A DNA stretch of 64,000 nucleotides, from the NCBI GenBank assembly GCA_963924555.1, contig OZ004595.1, positions 5,202,599 to 5,266,598 on the forward strand, read 5' to 3'. The position numbers and the translations under genes are program-made. This DNA comes from Crambe crambe (Eukaryota; Porifera; Demospongiae; Poecilosclerida; Crambeidae). Positions 10,796 through 19,692 of this stretch are shown one piece after another. The notes under the pieces are model-generated. The model worked only from the letters and a program-made list of their open reading frames with translations. It did not search any database and was not told the origin of the DNA. The stretch's first letter is position 1, and every line of letters starts with the position of its first letter.

Positions 10796-13517
10796 ATGAG
10801 TCGGCGAAAGCTTCGATTTTATACCCCAAAAAACTGGGAGAGAAAATTGCAGCAGCAAAGACTTCTCATAAAAATTCCTCGAAAAGTAGCAGACAGAGCA
10901 TTACTCTTTAGTCAGATGAAGAGTGTTGAACTTGAAGGATGGACCAAATTATATGTCTCCTCCACAGGGTCAATTGCAAGGATATGCAAATATGACCATT
11001 CCACAATTCCTTCAAAAGTATTAATCATGGTGGATGTTGAGGACAATGCATGCAAAGTGTATGCAGGATCCAAAGCTGTTCCTCTTTATGATAAAGCAGT
11101 GTCTAGTATATCAGAGTTACTTTTTATTCTAGAGCAGTTGAACACATATAGTATTTGTCCAGCAATTGATGATCCAAAGTTTAAACCTTTAATCGAGAAG
11201 CACGGTGGATTGTTCTATGACTGTCATGGTAAGAAAGTAGCTATAGAGATTATATAGTCATAGATCATTGTATACAATCAGTTACTTAATCTATCTTCTA
11301 ATAAGGTAATATGATTGCTCAAGTGGACGACAAGACCATACGACATGTGAATTGTTCCATGTTGGTAAAGCCAGATGGAATCTGTGAACAGTGCAAGCTT
11401 TACAAGAAGAACTCTCTGTTACGGCAACTTAATCGTTTATTGAAAGATAACAAGGAAAATGATTTATGCTCTGCAAGTAGCCATGTTAAATATCGATTTC
11501 TTACCGGCATTCAAAAGAATGAGCGCCTTAAGGCACTGCACTCTGAGCTTCGTGCAAAATGTAGGCAGTTGCATTCACTTGAAAAAAAGATACAGCAGTT
11601 ACATGAGAAGGAAGCAGTGACTTTGGATGATGATAGTGATTGTGACATGCGTGCCTTGGTGGAGAAATACTCATCTATCGTGATGAGCTCACAACCTGAA
11701 AACTCTAATAGGTCATTTCAATACTTGTTTTGGAAGCAGCAACTAGATGCTATCACTAAATCAGATGCACGATCTATTCGATGGCATCCTCTGATAATTA
11801 AGTGGTGCCTTTACCTACACCACAGATCGAGTGGTGCTTATAAAACATTACGGGAATCAGGACTTCTTTCTTTACCATCTGGCAGAACACTTCGTGACTA
11901 TCGCCATTTTGCTCCAGCTAAATCTGGATTCAGCACTGCATATGACCAGCAACTTCTCGATCTTGCTACAAAGACCAATTTTGAAATGGCAAAGAACATA
12001 GCGATCTTGATTGATGAAATGTACGTGAAGGAGGGATTGGTGTACAATAAAACTTCAGGGGCTCTTACAGGATTTGTTGAATCGGGTGACATTGATTCTC
12101 ACCTTAATGAATATGAGCATTCCATATATGAGCCAAAGAAACAAAAATCTTTAGCTAAAACCATAGTTGTCTTCATGGTTCGAGGAGTGGTGACCAGCTT
12201 GATCTTCCCATATACTATTTTCCCTGTGAGCTTGTTGAAGGGCTATAACTTATTTCCTCTGGTTTGGGAAGTTATTGGACGACTTACTCGTCACGACTTC
12301 AGGGTTTGGGCAATTATTTGTGATGGAGCCTCTAGTAATCGAAAAATGTTCCGCATGCATAGTTCAACAGGAGATGAAAATATTTTCAAAACCACTAATG
12401 TTTACAGTGAAGATCAGTATCCTATATATTTTATATGTGATCCTCCACATTTATTGAAAACCATTCGAAATTGTTTTGCAAGTTCAACCCGAAATTTATG
12501 GGTAAGTTCATTCTGTGTGTCAATTTATGACCACCTTTTATATTCTTTTTATTTTAAAGTGTAAAGGCAGGGACATTAAATGGAGCCATATTATCAGACT
12601 CTACTATCAGAATGCTGGTGCAGCCACTGGTTTGTGCTTGATACCGAAATTGAAATATGAACATGTATATTTAACATCACGGTCTAAAATGCGTGTGGAT
12701 CTTGCTGCACAGGTTAGACTGAGTTGATGATCATGCATATTAGCTATAGGCATAAGAAACTTTTTTCAGGTCTTGAGTGAAAGTGTATCACTAGCACTTC
12801 ATCTAACTGGAGGAGAACAAGCTCATGAAACTGCTAACTTCATTAACAAAATAGACAAATTTTTTGATTCTCTCAATGTTACATCATTTGATGAGGGAAG
12901 GCTGAAGAGAAAGCCTTTTTTACAGCCTTACAGAAGTTCAACTGATTTTCGATTGAAGGTATGATGTAACGAGCTGCTATGTATGCATGCTGTTATTTAT
13001 ATACATTATAGTTTCTTAAAGATGAATTTTTGGGATATCTGGATGCATGGGAAGTGAGTGTCAAGAATAGGGAAGGCTTCACTGATGTTGAACGAAGAAA
13101 CATGATGTTAAGCAGGGAAACTTTGACTGGGATCAAAATTACAAGTATGCTCTAGTATTTTTTCTACCACAATCTATATTAAACATGATAACTGTAGTTT
13201 CTTCATTCCTGGAGTTTGTGCCATCAATTTTGAAAGTGCCAGGGGTGACTGTCTTTTTGAGTGTAAAACTTAATCAAGATCCACTTGAGAAGTTTTTTGG
13301 CTGCATTAGACAACATGGTCGAGTTAATGATAACCCTACAGTGCTTCAGGCAATGACAGCCACACAAACTTTGCGAGTAGCTAACTCCCTAAGATTTGCA
13401 ACAATCACTGGCAATTGCAGAGGAGCTAGCAAGAAGGAAAGAGTTGATGACAATGATGATACATGTAAGCTCCCAAAGCGAAAACAATCACGGAAAAAGA
13501 AACCCAAGAAACATTGA
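10796..13517 (+). CDS. P-element (THAP9-like) transposase, 6 exons, 807 aa
   Basis: Exons 10796-11228, 11306-12501, 12560-12712, 12770-12958, 13012-13144 and 13198-13517 join in phase to 807 codons. Family motifs appear in order. A first acidic site is in ILIDEMYVKEGLVYN (about 12010), and IICDGASSNRKMFR and FICDPPHLLKTIRN follow the order of the RNase H-like core. The insertion-domain region contains LYYQNAGAATGLCLIPKL, and LNQDPLEKFFGCIRQHG carries the late catalytic acidic block typical of THAP9 and P transposases. The N-terminal exon has a CEQCK pair in KPDGICEQCKLYKK but no complete C2CH THAP finger that I can find. The C-terminus is basic (KRKQSRKKKPKKH). The start is uncertain: ATG at 10769 is also in frame, and an upstream exon near 10150-10255 is possible. 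It acts in cut-and-paste transposition. Confidence 0.85.
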
Positions 13518-13607
13518 GAATTATAATTCCCCATGCATATCTGCTATTGTATTCATTGAACATAAAATGTAATTGACTGATTAAGGAGTGAGGTATATAT
13601 AAACTAT

Positions 13608-14630
13608 TCAGATACTTTTTCTTAGAGGCTTTGATTTTGATGTGTTCTTCTTGCTGACTTGTTTATAAGTTTCCATAACTGATTTAGTGAAAGAAAATCC
13701 ACGAATTGTTACATACTTAGCTACTATCAAACTTAAAATCACTCCTTTCTTATCTTCATCTATCATTCCTGCTGCAGAGCACCAGTTAAATAAAACATCT
13801 GAATCACCTAGAATGCTGTCATGTATTTCTTTCTTATCAAACTCATTTGTAGTTGAATGGCAGCGAATACAATACTCGATGGCACTAAGAGTTTGGCAAA
13901 AGCCGTCAGTAATATGAATAAGCCCACCTCTATCAACACAGCACACCCATTCATTTGAAGATGACATAGGAGAAGCTTCATCTTTGATCAGATATTTTGT
14001 GCTAGCTGACACGCTCTGATCCTTGGATATTGATTGAATGATATAGCCACCTATGTAGCGGATAGCATTGATCTCTTCATATGAAAGATCGCTAGGAATG
14101 GTACCAACATCCTTTATTATTGGTAGAATAGAATCTATCAATAACTTCAAATAAATAGATGATAAATACTGATACAAAGCTGGATCAGCGTTTAAATTTT
14201 GACTAGTTAAAAACTCTTCCCATTTCTCTTTGAAATCTTGTGTACTTCGTATCTGGTGAAATGACACCCAGAGTTTCTCCCTCTTAATTTTTTTGGTATG
14301 TTCTGATTGTGCACCATCAATTATTCTCTTTAGTGATGAATACAGCCAGTTAGAAAAATTTACAGTGCCTTTCTCAACTGCACAAAGCTGACTTAGAAGT
14401 CTCTCCAAAATTTCCTTTAAAGTTTTTGATTTCTTTGGACAAGCACAAAACTCTTCATCTTTTAGGATACTGTCACAAGCTTCTTTGAAAAATTGATCAT
14501 ATCTAAAAAAAATTATTGTTACAGCACTGTTTTCTTTATCATAGCTAGTTTCATGTCTTAAGCTGTAATAATGCATAATGCAGTAGCTAGCTAGTAATGA
14601 TAATATACCATTTTGAAGAGGAGACTCCAT
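13608..14630 (-). CDS. Second protein of the P-like element, 340 aa
   Basis: This single open frame runs convergently to the transposase and ends 91 bp from its stop. It begins MESPLQNG close to the right terminal repeat. Visible features are two short cysteine pairs (CACPKKSK near residue 63, and WVCCVDRGG with CIRCHS further on), a helical segment NAIRYIGGYIIQSI, and a C-terminal lysine-rich tail VSKKNTSKSKPLRKSI. I cannot assign a function. Because it is inside the terminal repeats and unbroken, it is probably a component of the element, such as an accessory or regulatory protein, or the product of a captured second transposon gene. A short intron near 14510-14605 was considered, but no in-phase splice was found. 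Confidence 0.7.
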   Translation of the reverse strand: MESPLQNGILSLLASYCIMHYYSLRHETSYDKENSAVTIIFFRYDQFFKEACDSILKDEEFCACPKKSKTLKEILERLLSQLCAVEKGTVNFSNWLYSSLKRIIDGAQSEHTKKIKREKLWVSFHQIRSTQDFKEKWEEFLTSQNLNADPALYQYLSSIYLKLLIDSILPIIKDVGTIPSDLSYEEINAIRYIGGYIIQSISKDQSVSASTKYLIKDEASPMSSSNEWVCCVDRGGLIHITDGFCQTLSAIEYCIRCHSTTNEFDKKEIHDSILGDSDVLFNWCSAAGMIDEDKKGVILSLIVAKYVTIRGFSFTKSVMETYKQVSKKNTSKSKPLRKSI

Positions 14631-14803
14631 CCCTAGCCTTAGCCGCCGATTCGAGCTAGCTTTAGTTTGCTACTATTAAACTTTCTGTCGTCAAGAGAGA
14701 CTCTCGTACGGCGAGGGTTAATTATGATATTACCCTAGGACACGGAGTGCAGGGGTTAATGGGCTAGTTTCCTATCCCGTGTACGTAGTCTATAGTATCT
14801 ATG

Positions 14804-14810
14804 GCTACAC
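14804..14810. repeat. Target-site duplication, right (GCTACAC)
   Basis: Exact repeat of 10082-10088 at the outer edge of the right terminal inverted repeat. Confidence 0.8.
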
Positions 14811-14840
14811 GGATGGTCTATAATTATACGCGCGCATGCC

Positions 14841-14880
14841 CTGTTTCCAATCCTGTGTACGTAGTCTAGTATATCTATGG
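14841..14880. mobile_element. Relict second copy of the P-element terminal repeat
   Basis: This 40-bp stretch (core CCTGTGTACGTAGTCTAGTA) is a diverged direct copy of the right terminal repeat 40 bp away. It has several substitutions and indels. It may be what remains of an older related element or of an imprecise end duplication. Confidence 0.65.
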
Positions 14881-14902
14881 ACATGACTCTTCTCGGCCAC
14901 CG

Positions 14903-15095
14903 TACTTTAGTGATAAAGCTTTTTCAATGAGGACAGCCAATTTCTGATGAAATTTCCAGTTTCTGATCCAGAATAGACTGCCACATGACACAGACCTGAT
15001 TCATAGTGCACAATAAGGAAATTTGGGCAGCGTAGCTATGCATCAACCGAAGGCCCTTTTTTCTTGCCACTGACTAGTAACTTCCATTTCACTTC
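14903..15095 (-). pseudogene. Truncated exon 1 of the unknown gene at 52-1244
   Basis: It matches about 1060-1244 but is interrupted by TA to TAGCTA at 15031-15040, a GACT insertion near 15075 and a deletion near 14957. Only exon 1 is present; exons 2 and 3 are not, because the duplication breakpoint falls inside exon 1. Confidence 0.8.
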
Positions 15096-15174
15096 ACACC
15101 CGGCGTCTACCCTTTTCCTTCTTTTTGTGGGCGGGGGAAATGACAATTAATAGCTACCGTGCTGAATCACTAGG

Positions 15175-16902
15175 ATGGCCGGGAAAAGTGAAGGAGAAGC
15201 CTGCAGCCTACAATCTGTTTATAGCAGTGACAGATTACCTCTGTTGAATAAAAGAGTCTATTTTCCTCCACTGGTAACAAGATATCGCAGTACCAGAAAA
15301 TGCTTGAGTTCTAAGGCAGCACTGCTCATTCTCCTTTGGATTTTTGTGATGTGGATGTCCATGGGATTGCTATTTAATCCATTCACTTACATGCAAGTAT
15401 TGAAAATTGATTTTGGCTATACTCCTGGTGGTATTGATGCTATCACTCTTGTATTCTGTCCACTGGCTGGATTCTTGGCCGATGTGAAATTCAGTCGTTT
15501 TAGAATGATTCTAACTGGTTCATATGTGGTGCTATTCTCAATGGTTCTTATCATATTGGCTGAAGGTCTAGAGGTACCAAATGTGTATCGTTTTTTGATC
15601 CAGAATGGAACATGTAGCTATGAAAATCTCTTCTGGACAGGATTAAGCTTATCGTCTCTTTTCGGAGTCTTTTTGATAATTGGTTTCATAGGGTTCATTG
15701 CCAATATCATCCAATTTGGTTTAGACCAGCTTCATGACTCGCCAACAGAAGATCAATCCCTCTTTATCCACTGGTACGTGTGTATTTTTTACACATATAT
15801 ATTATCATCCAGTAAAGTTTCTGAAATATTGTTAAATCTGTCACAACCGTTTATTAAATATCTTCTGATTACCTTGACCTTAGTAGTTCCCTCGCTACTT
15901 GTAGTGCTCCTCATTGTGGTCCTGTGTTTCGCCCATCACCAGAGGAAGTGGTTCATAATCGATGTTAAAAGAGTAAATCCCTACAAATTAGTGTATAGAG
16001 TCACTAAGTTTGCTTATCAGCATAAAGTCCCTGTCCATCGCAGTGCCTTCACTTACTGTGAAGACGAGTTACCTTCAGGGTTGGATCTTGGCAAGAGTAA
16101 GTATGGAGGACCTTTCACCACAGAAGAAGTGGAAGATGTCAAAGCCTTCTATGGAATTCTCAAAGTACTCCTGAGTTTTGGAACAGTTTTTTTCTTTTTT
16201 ATTGCTGTGGGTAATCTTGCTCCTCCATTTGATTTTATAGACACTGAATTTGACCATGAATGGATGAAAATATATCTAACTCCCGTTATCATTGTGTGCC
16301 TACTTCCTGTAGTTGGTATTCCTCTCTATTTGTGCTTCATTCGTCCTTTCTTCTCGCACTGCATCCCTGGAATGCTGAAAAGAATGGGAATAGGCATGTT
16401 TTTACTCTTGGTATCTTTTGTCCTCTCTTCATCTCTCAACACAGCAGCTTATTTCGTTAATGGTGGAATGAATGCAAGTGAATCCCTAAACATTTCACTA
16501 CTGGCTCCACATGTAGTGGACATACTGATACCCACTGCCTTTCTGCAAAGTGTGGTAGTAAGTTTATCCATCATGTTGATCTTGACTGCTCTTCTTGAAT
16601 TCATCTGTTCACAGAGCCCTTACTCCATGAAAGGTTTATTCATTGGACTGATGCTAGCTCAGTATGGTCTCTTCTGGTTCATATCGGATCTTTTCTTGGA
16701 ACTAAAATTTCAGCATCCCTTTTTCCCTACTGGTGGATTTTTATACTTTGTTCTAAATACCTTCCTCTTTCTTGTTTTCTTCGTTTTCTATGTGAGAGTA
16801 GCCAAGAACTATAAGAACCGTGAAAGAGATGAGCCATCCAATGAACGCCAATATGCTGAAGAGTACTATTCCAAAGACTTGGGGGATAGCTTAACATATT
16901 AA
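15175..16902 (+). CDS. POT/PTR (SLC15-like) proton-coupled transporter, 575 aa
   Basis: A single-exon gene from ATG at 15175 to TAA at 16902. About 11-12 hydrophobic segments span the protein, for example ALLILLWIFVMWMSMGLLF near residue 45 and a C-terminal LFLVFFVFYVRV. The region ANIIQFGLDQLHDSPTEDQ followed by LFIHWY matches the POT signature in which a conserved FGxDQ is followed by an E and an aromatic N/H-W-Y. The family lies in the major facilitator superfamily and imports di- or tripeptides or related solutes with protons at the plasma or lysosomal membrane. The substrate here is not predictable. A large hydrophilic loop (about residues 255-330) and a short cytosolic C-terminus are seen. 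The paralogue at 1309-2937 is broken, so this is the only working copy in the window. The 24 bp at 15777-15800 absent from the paralogue encode part of a membrane segment. Confidence 0.85.
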   Translation: MAGKSEGEACSLQSVYSSDRLPLLNKRVYFPPLVTRYRSTRKCLSSKAALLILLWIFVMWMSMGLLFNPFTYMQVLKIDFGYTPGGIDAITLVFCPLAGFLADVKFSRFRMILTGSYVVLFSMVLIILAEGLEVPNVYRFLIQNGTCSYENLFWTGLSLSSLFGVFLIIGFIGFIANIIQFGLDQLHDSPTEDQSLFIHWYVCIFYTYILSSSKVSEILLNLSQPFIKYLLITLTLVVPSLLVVLLIVVLCFAHHQRKWFIIDVKRVNPYKLVYRVTKFAYQHKVPVHRSAFTYCEDELPSGLDLGKSKYGGPFTTEEVEDVKAFYGILKVLLSFGTVFFFFIAVGNLAPPFDFIDTEFDHEWMKIYLTPVIIVCLLPVVGIPLYLCFIRPFFSHCIPGMLKRMGIGMFLLLVSFVLSSSLNTAAYFVNGGMNASESLNISLLAPHVVDILIPTAFLQSVVVSLSIMLILTALLEFICSQSPYSMKGLFIGLMLAQYGLFWFISDLFLELKFQHPFFPTGGFLYFVLNTFLFLVFFVFYVRVAKNYKNRERDEPSNERQYAEEYYSKDLGDSLTY

Positions 16903-17440
16903 AAACTTAAAAACTTAGTTTTCTGTGTGCACATCATTGTGATACTATCCATATGTAGATATTGCCTTCATCTTTTATGTATGCACAAATTCTTTTTTCA
17001 TAATTATGGGTTTTTTTCTTTGTTAAAATTATTTTCAGATATCATTTTAGGTTCACTCTGTGGCTGAGTAGCTAGGTGCATAGTGAGTGAGTCATGGACT
17101 TATAAGTCAAATGTGCTATCAACAGTCAATGAGTATCATTACTACACACTATACCCACATCATTGTAACTGCCTGCCCATGGACTTTGTAATCAGTTTCA
17201 GAACAGAGATAGCTAGGGCTGGCTTCAAAGCACACTATGGAATAGCTACTGGGATTGAGTTAGCCTTGGCCTGTTACCTTTATGTCAGACTCATACTTCA
17301 GCACATGACAGTTATAGTTAATGGCATGGCAATTAAGAGTTCTTTAGCTATTTGTGTATATCATATGGTCATATTTAGATGAGTGACAAAAATAAAATTG
17401 AAGCTCATGCTATACATCTGGAAGTTTGAAGATATTACCT
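16903..17440. other. Spacer after transporter
   Basis: No supported gene. It includes the MSESWTYKSN frame (17083-17382) shared with copy A and the unoccupied site of the copy A MITE near 17400. Confidence 0.5.
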
Positions 17441-17570
17441 CAAGTGCATGAGGATTTTGAACAACGCGCATGCGTAAATAAAGGAGGAACCCTTAATGGG
17501 TGGCCTGTCACGAAAATTTTGGTCCCCCCGCCAAAAGTGGTCTCCCGGACAACTCTTGGCTGGTCCGACC

Positions 17571-17872
17571 TAGCCAAAATGTCTAACCGATCCCTTTTCA
17601 GTTGCGCAGAAGAGCTTATTTCTGAAATAGGCCTATCGGTGGATCCTCTCGCGCTTTCAGGTAGATTGGTGACTAAAGGCAGCTCTTCTATCAGTCGAGG
17701 AGAACGAAGCAAAGGCCCGTGAATTGGTGCAACAAGTCACTAACAAGGTGAAAACCTTCCCCAAGAAATTTAACGTGTTTATTGATAGCCTAAGAGAATT
17801 CATCTAGCTTGAAGACATTGCCCAGTTAGTGTGTGAAAAATACAATGAACTTGCAGCTCACCAACAACAGGT
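17571..17872 (+). pseudogene. Broken CARD-like exon of an NLR-type gene
   Basis: The frame MSNRSLFSCAEELISEIGLS with following DPLALSGRLVTKGSSS continues, after a 1-nt frameshift near 17692, as ENEAKARELVQQVTNKVKTF and then FNVFIDSLREFI-stop-LEDIAQLVCEKY. It ends at a plausible donor (CAACAG/GTAGGA, 17872). The helical spacing and the pattern of a mid-domain KA-LV-V and late F-FID-L resemble CARD domains found at the N-terminus of sponge NLRs. The frameshift and the in-frame TAG at about 17805 make it nonfunctional. The domain assignment is by pattern only. Confidence 0.5.
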
Positions 17873-18134
17873 AGGATTTAGATGTAGCTACAAGTATAGC
17901 TACTGGATTGAGATATTGTATACACAGGATCCAAGTGATGGGAGCCCACTCCATTCAATTGATAAGAATAAAGAGCTACAAGGTATCTAGGTGATGTCCA
18001 TCGTGTCTATGAGAAAACCTGTCGGTTAATTAATCATCTTGTCATGCAAAAAGTATTCCAGGAACCGGCAGAACAATTTCGGCAAGAAAAAAAAATGGGG
18101 GAGGGGGGCATTCTTTGGCTGGCATGGATAACTG

Positions 18135-18258
18135 TACACTGTAAAAATGAAAGTGTTTACTGCACACCATTTTGTCTCAATACACACACTATTTTGTTTT
18201 TAGTGTGTGTATTGGGATAATTTAGTGTGCAGTACACACTTTCGTTTTTACAGTGTAT
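18135..18258. mobile_element. 124-bp near-perfect hairpin element
   Basis: Left arm TACACTGTAAAAATGAAAGT and right arm ending ACTTTCGTTTTTACAGTGTA pair over about 55 bp with few mismatches, closing on a short loop near ATTTTGTTTTT. It is a foldback-type miniature element or cruciform-forming repeat. Confidence 0.75.
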
Positions 18259-19337
18259 AAATGTACAAAAGCCTGCCCTATATTTCAATCTGGCTCGTTG
18301 CTGTTGTATTCTGAGGACGAAACTTCAATAGCTGCATGACTACCTAACTTTAGCACTTCACTAGAAGCTCTTGGTATACAAAAAGAACTTTTTCTTGATA
18401 AGATAATGCCTTTGGTTGCTATATTATTGACTGACAGGTAATATGAGCATACATGTATACTGAATCACTAAAAATAATAAACTTGGCAGTTTGAATATTG
18501 GTGGATAAGTGCATACTCATAAAAACATGCACTAGCACAATTAAATGAAACGTGTCCTTGCTCCCCTTCTCCTCCAGTCCTCCTCAAACCATCTCTTACT
18601 TGAATTCACAAAGTCATGACAATCCTTACCAACTATAGTAGCTAACAACAACATATTTTACGCAGTTTGAGTCCCATTGATCACCAAATTGATTTTTCTT
18701 GACCATACGGTCACTGCCTAAACCAAGCAGAATTAACACTTTTACATGAACAATTAAAGTAGCTTGGTGGTATCAGAGAGTCTCTATGTAGGGTTAATAC
18801 GGAATGGGCGTGGCTTCTCTCATTAGAACAATACAAACTGGACTCTCTGTATCTCTTCTATTCTTGCTACAGGCTCAACTAAACTTCTTACATCTGGAAA
18901 ACAATGCAGAAGATGATGATATGGCCACTCAAACTCCTCCAGAATAGCGTCAACAATCGGCACCAGCCGTCATCTAAATCTAAAATTTTTATGATTCATT
19001 CATCATATCATCATCAGATTCAGATTCAGATTCATTTTCTTTGACGGCTGTAACTCCATGATCCTTTCACATACGACAATCAAATTCATATCAACTTGTG
19101 CAGTTATAATCACACAATGTGCTTTTAGCTACCATCGTTATCCACACAGTTTTCCTCCAAAATAATCAGTCATATCGAACGAATTTTCATTACAAATGAT
19201 ACTATGTCAGCCATTTTGAAATTAATGACGTCAGCGCGAGCATCTGTCATGATCACATGCATGTACACACGTGCCAACCAGTACCTAGCTACTCTCACTA
19301 AATAAAAAATGAAGTCATATAAAAAGTAAACAAAATA

Positions 19338-19592
19338 AGTGAACGGAAAATAATTTATGCTAAATAAAAAGGCCATTTAGGGTTAGTCTGTACTTTTACC
19401 TATAGCAGTAAAAGTACAGGCTAACTATACATGGCCTTTTTATTTAACAATTTTTTTCCTTTCACTTGTAGGAATTATTATTGAAGGCGGCATGGCTAGT
19501 TATTGGTTCACAGAAACTGCTATGGGTAAAAGTACAGACCAACTCAACATGGACTTTTTATTTAGCATAAATTTTTTCCCCTTCACTTGTGT
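19338..19592. mobile_element. Compound inverted-repeat element
   Basis: The outer arms (TTTATGCTAAATAAAAAGGC at 19353 and its complement near 19556-19575) are inverted. An extra inner inverted copy at about 19408-19450 forms a hairpin with the left arm around CTATAGCAG. Three copies of the arm suggest a palindromic MITE with a partial duplication. Confidence 0.65.
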
Positions 19593-19692
19593 ATGTAGGT
19601 TTGCAAACTGATGATGAAACCACAAAAATTTCCAAAGTAGAAGACAATCTATCAGCTGACAGGTACAGCATTGAAGTTGACCAGGTAGTGAA

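Larger units (their letters stand above)
10089..14803. mobile_element. P-superfamily DNA transposon, apparently complete
   Basis: The 4715-bp element has perfect 40-bp terminal inverted repeats at 10089-10128 and 14764-14803 (outer end CATAGATACTATAGACTACG) and a 7-bp target duplication GCTACAC. A 12-bp subterminal inverted repeat, CACTCCGTGTCC, lies at 10167-10178 with its complement at 14738-14749. This layout is like the internal 11-bp repeat of Drosophila P. It carries a spliced transposase gene on the plus strand and a second gene on the minus strand, both open. The perfect repeats and intact frames suggest recent activity, which is an inference. Confidence 0.9.
17880..19690. other. Copy B spacer with two palindromic elements
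   Basis: No gene recognised. It contains a hairpin element at 18135-18258 and a compound inverted repeat at 19338-19592. The rest has no recognisable coding content and is absent from copy A. Confidence 0.5.

Noticed and set aside
14510-14605. Intron near the start of the second P-element gene
   Set aside because: The possible donor and acceptor do not keep phase, while the uninterrupted frame is open.
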